From assembly GCF_900540665.1 (NCBI RefSeq), contig NZ_UQGV01000073.1, positions 1 through 11,999 of the forward strand: a stretch of 11,999 nt of DNA, in the 5' to 3' direction. The notes under the pieces are model-generated. The model was given only the letters and a program-made list of their open reading frames with translations, did not search any database and was not told the origin of the DNA. Below, in pieces: positions 1 through 4,939 of this stretch; the stretch's first letter is position 1; each line of letters opens with the position of its first letter. A program made the position numbers and the translations under genes. The stretch is from an uncultured Catenibacterium sp. (GTDB lineage Bacteria; Bacillota_I; Bacilli_A; Erysipelotrichales; Coprobacillaceae).

Positions 1-1366
1 GGTCATATTGTGATGCTCTATAATCATTAGGCACTTCTATATATGTACCACCTGTAGTATTGAATTTTTCTTCTACAGCAGTCTGAAAACCAGAAGGACA
101 TCTATTCTTAATAGACTTGCCAAAACGTTTTTTCTTATTAAACCTGCCCTTGCTATTGACAGTAGTTTCCTTGGCTCTTTTCATAAGCTTACCTGCATTT
201 TTAGCTTCTGTTATAAATACATCACCAAGACTCCTTAAATAATTAGCGTCTTCGTTTATAGCAAGCTGTCTATTTATCGCATTAATACGGCATAATTCAG
301 AATGTTTTTCTTTTAACTTCTTATAATGATTAGAATATCTCCAAGTCTTGCGACCTTTTTTAATTGTACCATCTTCATTATAATTCTGCGGATTAGTTGC
401 TCGTCTTGACCTGTCCATAGCACGATAAAGCAGACGTTCTTTTCTCTCAGAAGTCTGAATACTGTTGCCACGCTCTGAAAGGTTTTTCAAGCCTACCTCA
501 GTATCGGATGTATACGCAACAGTCTGTGTACCAATATCAGCACCGATCATGCCTTTGCCGAACTTATGTCTTGGATTGCCATGCTTATCATATTTAGGTT
601 TTGCTTTACCCTCGATAGTAAGATGCAGATATACTCTGTATTTACCTCTTATCATCCTGGGAACAAGTGTAGCATAGCAGGGTCTGTATGTATCTATGCA
701 GAAGCCATCTTGAATAAGAGTGTTGACAGCCTTGTCATCCAAAATCTCAGATTCGGCAAGATATGATAAAACGGCGTCTACTTCATCCTGTTGGAATCTA
801 TCATTTACCTGTATTCCAAATACCATCCTGCCAAGTTTGAACTGCAGCTTATTATCTGTGACAGATATAGGTATGCCACGATTCATCTGCTTTGCACGAA
901 TACAAGGCAGTTCTCCATATTTTGAGAAATGAATGGTATTGCCATTACCATACAAGCATTTTTCGATACCATGCCATATATCTTCGGCTTTAGTCAGCGC
1001 AAATACAGCGTCTACACCATATTTCTTGCCTATTGGAATCATGGACGTTCTGCAGTATTCCCATGTAATATTATAAGCTTTCTGCATTTCATTAAGTTGT
1101 TTGGCATAAGTTTTTCGTTTAACCTTATCTTTAGAATTACCATAAAGAAAGAGCAATTTACGATATCTCTTTGTACGCATAAGCTGGTTATAATTCTTTC
1201 TCATAAGACCTACAAGCTCATTCCCAGCTTTGCGTATCTTATCAGAAAGAGCCACTACTTTAAGTGCATCAGGATAAGACATATCGGTTTCTACAGCCAG
1301 GATATGCCTGTCAGAAAGCTTATGAAATTGTTTAAGATGTCTTTTATGTTCTTTATCAGTTATCAT
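1..1366 (-). CDS. tnpB: Long TnpB-type RNA-guided endonuclease homologue (IS200/IS605 TnpB-related), 3' end outside window
   Basis: The frame is open for 455 codons from ATG at 1366 (Shine-Dalgarno AAGGAG at 1374-1379) to the window edge, with no internal stop. It overlaps the tnpA stop by 11 bp, a typical tnpA-tnpB coupling. TnpB proteins are RuvC-fold nucleases guided by an RNA from the element's end. RuvC-I is visible as GADIGTQTVAYT (Asp277) and RuvC-II as FITEAKNAGK (Glu387). The last visible residues read YRASQYDH, where typical TnpB proteins have the first zinc-ribbon cysteines, so the ribbon appears altered. RuvC-III should lie beyond position 1. Most TnpB proteins are near 400 residues; this one already exceeds 455 and matches, from memory, the long form annotated as 'IS200/IS605 accessory protein TnpB-related'. 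It looks intact as far as visible. Confidence 0.9.
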   Translation of the reverse strand, partial: MITDKEHKRHLKQFHKLSDRHILAVETDMSYPDALKVVALSDKIRKAGNELVGLMRKNYNQLMRTKRYRKLLFLYGNSKDKVKRKTYAKQLNEMQKAYNITWEYCRTSMIPIGKKYGVDAVFALTKAEDIWHGIEKCLYGNGNTIHFSKYGELPCIRAKQMNRGIPISVTDNKLQFKLGRMVFGIQVNDRFQQDEVDAVLSYLAESEILDDKAVNTLIQDGFCIDTYRPCYATLVPRMIRGKYRVYLHLTIEGKAKPKYDKHGNPRHKFGKGMIGADIGTQTVAYTSDTEVGLKNLSERGNSIQTSERKERLLYRAMDRSRRATNPQNYNEDGTIKKGRKTWRYSNHYKKLKEKHSELCRINAINRQLAINEDANYLRSLGDVFITEAKNAGKLMKRAKETTVNSKGRFNKKKRFGKSIKNRCPSGFQTAVEEKFNTTGGTYIEVPNDYRASQYD

Positions 1367-1616
1367 TTTTCTGCTCCTTAATATACTTGATTACTGTAGA
1401 TACAAAATATCCTCTAGACCATAAAATACCGCATCTTGCATAGAATTGTATTAATTGTGGAAATGCCTTGAATAGTTCAATAGCACTTATATCTTTAAAA
1501 GTTCTTACAAAATCACAGGAAGCAGCAGTTTGTGGTACATCTACAAAGACATGTATATGGTCAAGCATCACAACAAGAGCCTTAATGTGGTAATAGATTT
1601 TTCTGTAATATCTGTT
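1356..1616 (-). pseudogene. tnpA: Decayed IS200-type Y1 transposase (TnpA) remnant
   Basis: The frame is open from 1616 to the TGA at 1356-1358. It contains the HUH motif (LDHIHVFVDVP), the segment FVRTFKDISAIELFKAFPQL and the tail WSRGYFVSTVIKYIKEQK. These match the middle and C-terminal parts of IS200/IS605 TnpA, a single-strand DNA transposase of about 130-150 residues whose catalytic Tyr sits in the KYIxxQ helix. Two defects are visible. An in-frame stop at 1617-1619 removes the N-terminal strands, and about 7-8 residues normally found between STVG and the KYI helix are missing. A GTG at 1571 could restart translation, giving about 71 residues without the first third of the fold. Upstream bases (1620-1660) show no clean N-terminus in any frame. 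Transposition by this copy would need TnpA supplied in trans. Confidence 0.8.
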
Positions 1617-1664
1617 TCAATATTTCCTATACATTACCTTTTAATACCAGAAATATGAATTTAG

Positions 1665-1697
1665 AATATCTGATGATGTGATACTGTATCAGATATT
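1665..1697. repeat. Perfect 10-bp inverted repeat inside the element
   Basis: AATATCTGAT (1665-1674) and ATCAGATATT (1688-1697) are perfect inverted copies around a 13-base loop. On the minus strand the hairpin covers the last codons and stop of the small ORF and lies about 95-125 bp upstream of the TnpA HUH region. No T-tract follows, so it is not a standard terminator. It could be a subterminal hairpin of the element or a structure acting on tnpA translation. Confidence 0.6.
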
Positions 1698-1838
1698 TTC
1701 AATACGAAGCAAGTCAAGAAATATGATACTCTCTCCTTCTCCAACAGAATAGATACGTGCAGGGTTTTCAAGTTCTGTTTTCCATCCAGCAGGAATGGAA
1801 ATATTTATTTGTACATTGTTACTTTTAGTTCGTGCCAT
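1689..1838 (-). CDS. Small ribbon-helix-helix-like protein of the IS element (49 aa)
   Basis: ATG at 1838 opens a 49-codon frame ending with TGA at 1689-1691. The product begins MARTKSNNVQINISIPAGW and continues with KTELENPARIYSVGEGE and then FLDLLR. A strand-like alternating hydrophobic segment (VQINISIPA, residues 9-17) followed by two amphipathic helices fits a ribbon-helix-helix DNA-binding fold. From memory, similar short proteins accompany some long-TnpB IS200/IS605 elements; this is recognition without a search. RHH proteins end with a longer second helix, and here the chain stops just after LLRIENI, so the gene may be truncated. The Shine-Dalgarno sequence is weak (GTGG upstream). 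A role in regulating the transposase is conjecture. Confidence 0.5.
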   Translation of the reverse strand: MARTKSNNVQINISIPAGWKTELENPARIYSVGEGESIIFLDLLRIENI

Positions 1839-1870
1839 TACTTTTATCCACAACTTGAATGATATGCTGA

Positions 1871-1936
1871 ATTATTAGGATTGCACTGTTCTGTATGGTT
1901 ATTATTGTTCGTTATATGTGCAGTATTATTAGGATT
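1871..1936. repeat. 12-bp direct repeat in the element's AT-rich leader
   Basis: ATTATTAGGATT occurs at 1871-1882 and again at 1925-1936, a 54-bp period. The surrounding stretch 1839-2070 has no recognisable gene. The copies lie upstream of the small ORF on the minus strand and could be binding sites for it or chance similarity in AT-rich DNA. Confidence 0.35.
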
Positions 1937-2042
1937 TTTCTGATTAGAGTGATGGTTGTTTTGTTGTATGTGTGTTTATATCATGGTTACTTTTACTAAT
2001 GATTTTTTTACTTTCTATACTTTAATATACATAGATTATATA

Positions 2043-2492
2043 TCATTTTTCTAAGTATTTATCAAGTGAAATGTGGCTTTCATCCCACACGCAAGCGTGT
2101 GGGTTTTTCGCCACAAATTTATAACTTAAGAATTTAGTTCTTTCTGCCATGGCTCCAGATACGATAGTTGCTGCAGTTGCACAGAATACTAAGTTGAATA
2201 CGAAGCTAGACCAATCAGTTGATGCAAAGTTAGTTAATGGACCATTTCCAAAACAAACCCATCCAATAAATCCGTTAGCTACATCACTCCCACATAAGAA
2301 GCTATAACCTACAATAAGAAAAGCGACAGTTCCTAAACAGAAATCCATTAAGTTCTTCATGATGATATTTCCGGCGTTCTTAGCACGGGTGAACCCTGCC
2401 TCAACCATTGCGAAGCCTGCCTGCATAAAGAATACAAACGCGGCACCAATTAAATACCATATACCAAAAACTTCAGTTAAAACCTTTGCCAT
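2043..2492 (-). pseudogene. amt: Ammonium transporter Amt, 5' fragment truncated by the IS insertion
   Basis: Residues 1-124 are a clear Amt/AmtB N-terminus. They include a first membrane segment with FFMQAGFAMVEAGF, the strongly conserved RAKNAGNIIMKNLMD region (residues 36-50) and, at residues 108-119, AATIVSGAMAERT. Amt proteins form trimeric channels importing ammonium and have about 400 residues and 11 membrane spans; this fragment keeps roughly the first three to four. After Tyr124 the frame enters the IS left end and adds about 25 unrelated codons (ending in LDKYLEK) before the stop at 2043. ATG at 2492 was chosen over GTG at 2498 because GGGGGAG (2499-2505 on the complement) sits 5-6 bases before the ATG and overlaps the GTG. 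The missing part is expected left of position 1. The product should not function as a transporter. Confidence 0.88.
2072..2115. repeat. Nested palindrome at the IS left end
   Basis: An inner perfect 9-bp stem CCCACACGC/GCGTGTGGG (2084-2092 and 2095-2103, loop AA) sits inside an outer 6-bp stem TGTGGC/GCCACA (2072-2077 and 2110-2115), separated by 6-base arms on each side. IS200/IS605 transposases recognise imperfect subterminal hairpins, and this one sits exactly where amt homology ends. Read on the plus strand, the inner stem is followed by TTTTT (2104-2108), so it could also stop transcription coming out of the element. Confidence 0.7.
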
Positions 2493-2548
2493 AAGCACTC
2501 CCCCTTTATCATGTTTATGTTTTCTTTTTACCTTTCTGGTATGACTGC

Positions 2549-2577
2549 ATTATACGAATAGAAAACACTCATGTCAA
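2549..2577 (-). promoter_or_regulatory. Perfect-consensus sigma-A promoter of amt
   Basis: On the minus strand TTGACA (2577-2572) and TATAAT (2554-2549) are separated by exactly 17 bp, with both hexamers matching consensus. Transcription would begin near 2542, leaving a leader of about 50 nt before the amt ATG. Because amt is interrupted, this promoter now points into the IS element. Confidence 0.85.
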
Positions 2578-2584
2578 TAAAATG

Positions 2585-2610
2585 TTATCACGGTAACTGT
2601 AATTTATCAC
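2585..2610. promoter_or_regulatory. Candidate binding site upstream of the amt -35 box
   Basis: TTATCAC occurs at 2585-2591 and 2604-2610, a 19-bp period. The first copy lies within an imperfect inverted repeat GTTATCACGGTAAC (2584-2597). The site is centred roughly 50 bp upstream of the predicted amt start of transcription, where an activator commonly binds. It loosely resembles the TnrA/GlnR site of Bacillus (TGTNA-N7-TNACA), but the spacing is one base short and an end position is off. Confidence 0.3.
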
Positions 2611-2767
2611 TTATAATTATCGGAATAATCGAAAAAAAGTACCTTATATTCATGATAAAATGAATATTTAAGTAATAATGAAAATTCTTTTAAAATGATA
2701 AAATATTATTAAAAATACATGTAATTCATATAAAATGACATAAAAAATGCGATGTAAAAGAAAAACA

Positions 2768-2776
2768 TGGTATACT
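2768..2776 (+). promoter_or_regulatory. Candidate extended -10 promoter of the rpiR operon
   Basis: TGGTATACT supplies a TGn extension (2768-2770) and a five-of-six -10 hexamer TATACT (2771-2776), with no good -35 at 17 bp. This arrangement is usable by sigma-A as an extended -10 promoter. Transcription would start near 2783, about 56 nt upstream of the rpiR ATG. The rest of 2611-2767 is very AT-rich with no gene visible. Confidence 0.45.
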
Positions 2777-2802
2777 TTTGTATAAGGAAAGACTAATAAA
2801 AA

Positions 2803-2826
2803 CATATATGCGTACTCATATATGAG
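2803..2826. promoter_or_regulatory. Palindromic operator candidate before rpiR
   Basis: CTCATATATGAG (2815-2826) is a perfect 12-bp palindrome. Its core CATATATG (2817-2824) is repeated at 2803-2810, a 14-bp period. The sites sit in the leader just before the ribosome binding site GAAAGAGG and start codon at 2839. RpiR-family regulators often control their own operons through palindromes, so autoregulation is plausible, but this is inferred from position only. Confidence 0.45.
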
Positions 2827-2838
2827 AAAGAGGTTTTT

Positions 2839-3672
2839 ATGAGTTGTATTACACGTATTAAAGAAGCAAGCCTTACAGAAACAGAAAAAGAAATAGCACA
2901 ATATATCATAGAACATCTAGAACATATTCTTGATGATTCTGCTATGAGACTAGGAGAAAAGACACATTCGTCTTCTGCGGCAGTTGTAAGATTTGCGAAA
3001 AAGCTTGGTTATACAGGTTTTCCACAACTAAAGATTGAACTTGCGAAAGATCTAGTAGAACAAATACCAGAAGTAGATAACTTATTAAACCCAGAAGAAG
3101 ATATGGCTACACTTATGAATAAAGCACATCATTCTCAGATTGTGACTATTGATAAAACATATCAGCTTCTTAGTGCTTCTACACTAGAAGATGTTGTGAA
3201 AGCTTTAGAACAAGCGAAACATGTTTATTTATTTGGTATAGGTGGTTCAGCTATTGTCTGTGATGATTTTAGACATAAGCTTATGAGGATAGGGAAGACT
3301 TCTAGCTATTACCCTGATATACATCTACAGATGACTTTTGTACCTGCTATGACACAGGAAGACTTAGCTGTCTTTGTTTCTTATAGTGGAGAAACAAAAG
3401 GTATAGTCACTGCTGCTAAATGGGCAAAGGAAATGAACATCCCATCTGTCGCAATTACACAGTCTGCTTATAATAAGCTTGGTAAGTTAGTAGATTATGT
3501 ATTAACTATTCCTTCACAGGAACAGCCATTACGTATTGGAGCGATGAGTTCTCGTTATTCTTCACTTATTGTCGTTGATCTTCTTTACTATGGATTAGTA
3601 AAACGTAATAAAGAAGAATATGCACAAAAGATTATTAATACAAGACGTATTATTCAAGAAATGAAAAAGTAG
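2839..3672 (+). CDS. RpiR/MurR-family transcriptional regulator with SIS domain
   Basis: This 277-residue protein has the size and order of the RpiR family. Residues 1-77 form a helix-turn-helix domain, with the recognition region SSAAVVRFAKKLGY at about 45-58. Residues about 107-250 form a SIS sugar-phosphate isomerase-like domain, with the phosphate-loop motifs FGIGGSA (132-138) and SYSGET (181-186). Family members are cytoplasmic repressors or activators whose SIS domain binds a phosphosugar or aminosugar phosphate. The start is supported by GAAAGAGG 5 bases upstream. The M20 hydrolase follows after 9 bp, so the two are almost certainly cotranscribed and the regulator probably controls that enzyme. 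The ligand cannot be read from the sequence. No defects are visible. Confidence 0.93.
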   Translation: MSCITRIKEASLTETEKEIAQYIIEHLEHILDDSAMRLGEKTHSSSAAVVRFAKKLGYTGFPQLKIELAKDLVEQIPEVDNLLNPEEDMATLMNKAHHSQIVTIDKTYQLLSASTLEDVVKALEQAKHVYLFGIGGSAIVCDDFRHKLMRIGKTSSYYPDIHLQMTFVPAMTQEDLAVFVSYSGETKGIVTAAKWAKEMNIPSVAITQSAYNKLGKLVDYVLTIPSQEQPLRIGAMSSRYSSLIVVDLLYYGLVKRNKEEYAQKIINTRRIIQEMKK

Positions 3673-3681
3673 GTGTAAGTT

Positions 3682-4869
3682 ATGGAAAAGATAGAAAAAT
3701 GGATATCAAACAACAAGGATATTGAACAGGAATTAATACGATTAAGAAGACATTTTCATGAACATCCAGAAGTAGGTCATCCTCTTCCTCAGACACAGGA
3801 ATATATTGTAAAGATGTTAGAGATGTATGGGTATGAAAATATTATTGTGAATCCCGGAGGCAGTATTGAAATACTTGTAGGTCCCCATGATAAGAAGATT
3901 CTATTATTAAGAAGCGATATGGATGCTTTACCACTTGTGGAACATACAAATCTTCCTTTTAAGTCTATTAATGGGGCAATGCATGCCTGTGGACATGATA
4001 TGCATGCTTCTATGATGTTGATGTGTGCCAAACTTTTGAAACAGAATGAAAAGAAACTAAAAGGGCAGATCAAGATTGTCTTCCAGCCCCATGAAGAAGG
4101 ACTCGTAGGATGTAAGATGATGATTGAAGATGGGGTATTAAAGTATCCTCGTGTTGATGCGGCAGTAGGCTTACATGTCATGCCGGCAACAGAAGATAAG
4201 ACAGGGACAATCCGTACGATTCGTAAAGCAATGACAACCGCTTCTACAATCTTTGAAATCAATATTACAGGTAAGAGTTCACATGGTTCTATGCCAGAAA
4301 AAGGTATTGATGCTTTGCGTGTTGCGATTCATATCTATCAGCAATTACAGGAAATCATTCCTAAAGAAATCAGCATGAGTCATGATGATGTACTTACAAT
4401 TGGTATTATGAATGCAGGTAAAGCCCATAACATTATTCCAGAAAAAGCTTATATGAAATGTTCATTGAGAAGTTATCGTCCAGATGATCAGGAATATATT
4501 ATGGGTAGAGTGAATGAATTAGTTCAAAGTATTGCTTCTATGTATCATGCCCAGGCAGGGATCACAATTTTACAGCAGGCACCAAGTGTCTATAATGATC
4601 CTGCATTACTTAAATCTATTATGGATGTAGAAAAAGATGTATTTGGTGGTTATATCAAGAAGTTAGAACTTCCTCTTACTATCTCAGAAGACTTTGGCCA
4701 TATTACTGCCAATGTACCTTCACTCTTTGTTACTCTTGCCGCAGGATGTAAACAGGATGGTTATATTTATGGTCTTCATAACAAAGCCACTATCTTTGAT
4801 GAAGGCTGCTTAATGTATGGCCTGTATTTCTTATATAATGCTGCAATGAATTGGAATGTGAAGTATTAA
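3682..4869 (+). CDS. M20D-family metallopeptidase / amidohydrolase
   Basis: The protein has 395 residues, normal for M20D enzymes (hippurate hydrolase, N-acyl amino acid amidohydrolase, N-acetyldiaminopimelate deacetylase, IAA-amino acid hydrolase). These enzymes cleave an acyl or aminoacyl amide with a two-metal centre. Metal and catalytic motifs are present in order: DMDALP (79-84), HACGHD (101-106, with Cys103 and His105), FQPHEEG (134-140, catalytic Glu138 and ligand Glu139), GLHVMP (163-168), and His366 in GLHNK. GKSSHGSMP (197-205) marks the inserted dimerisation domain, and SEDFGH (335-340) is typical of the subfamily. No signal peptide is seen, so it is cytoplasmic. It follows the RpiR regulator by 9 bp. 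A substrate with a sugar or peptidoglycan link would fit an RpiR partner, but the exact substrate is not determinable. Confidence 0.92.
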   Translation: MEKIEKWISNNKDIEQELIRLRRHFHEHPEVGHPLPQTQEYIVKMLEMYGYENIIVNPGGSIEILVGPHDKKILLLRSDMDALPLVEHTNLPFKSINGAMHACGHDMHASMMLMCAKLLKQNEKKLKGQIKIVFQPHEEGLVGCKMMIEDGVLKYPRVDAAVGLHVMPATEDKTGTIRTIRKAMTTASTIFEINITGKSSHGSMPEKGIDALRVAIHIYQQLQEIIPKEISMSHDDVLTIGIMNAGKAHNIIPEKAYMKCSLRSYRPDDQEYIMGRVNELVQSIASMYHAQAGITILQQAPSVYNDPALLKSIMDVEKDVFGGYIKKLELPLTISEDFGHITANVPSLFVTLAAGCKQDGYIYGLHNKATIFDEGCLMYGLYFLYNAAMNWNVKY

Positions 4870-4874
4870 ATATC

Positions 4875-4904
4875 TTGCATTCACAAAAAGAGAAAAGGTA
4901 TAAT
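4875..4904 (+). promoter_or_regulatory. Promoter of tkt
   Basis: A perfect -10 TATAAT (4899-4904) lies 18 bp after a weak -35 TTGCAT (4875-4880). The predicted start near 4911 leaves a short leader. No terminator separates this promoter from the M20 gene, so read-through from the rpiR operon may add to tkt expression. Confidence 0.65.
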
Positions 4905-4939
4905 ATTTAACAATGATGAATGGGAGAAAATAAACGAAA

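Larger units (their letters stand above)
1..2117 (-). mobile_element. IS200/IS605-type element, left-end portion, inserted in amt
   Basis: On the minus strand, in order, lie a nested palindrome at the left end (2072-2115), a small RHH-like ORF, a decayed tnpA and a long tnpB that runs off the window. This order is that of IS200/IS605 elements carrying both a Y1 transposase and a TnpB protein. The outer boundary is placed at about 2115-2120 because the amt reading frame stops resembling an ammonium transporter there and meets the palindrome. No target duplication is expected, since this family moves as single-stranded DNA without one. The right end, any omega RNA and the second half of amt lie left of position 1. 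The exact junction is uncertain by about 6 bp. Confidence 0.8.

Noticed and set aside
465..1381. Several plus-strand open frames of 66-150 codons opposite the element
   Set aside because: They are antisense to the tnpB frame, which is continuous and carries recognisable motifs; their translations show no family features.
1871..1936. Possible CRISPR-like repeat pair in the element leader
   Set aside because: Only two 12-bp copies, AT-rich, with no cas genes nearby; too little for an array.
2359..2544. Plus-strand 61-codon frame opposite amt
   Set aside because: It is antisense to the conserved Amt N-terminus and has no independent support.
2583..2599. A true TnrA/GlnR box upstream of amt
   Set aside because: The half-sites are one base too close and one end mismatches the TGTNA-N7-TNACA consensus, so it is kept only as a low-confidence regulatory candidate.
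2668..2916. Minus-strand frame rich in Phe, Tyr and Leu
   Set aside because: It overlaps the rpiR start and the AT-rich leader; the composition is that of AT-rich noncoding DNA and no ribosome binding site is present.
3789..4262. 157-codon minus-strand frame within the M20 gene
   Set aside because: It is a mirror of a strongly motif-supported gene; the translation has no recognisable domain.
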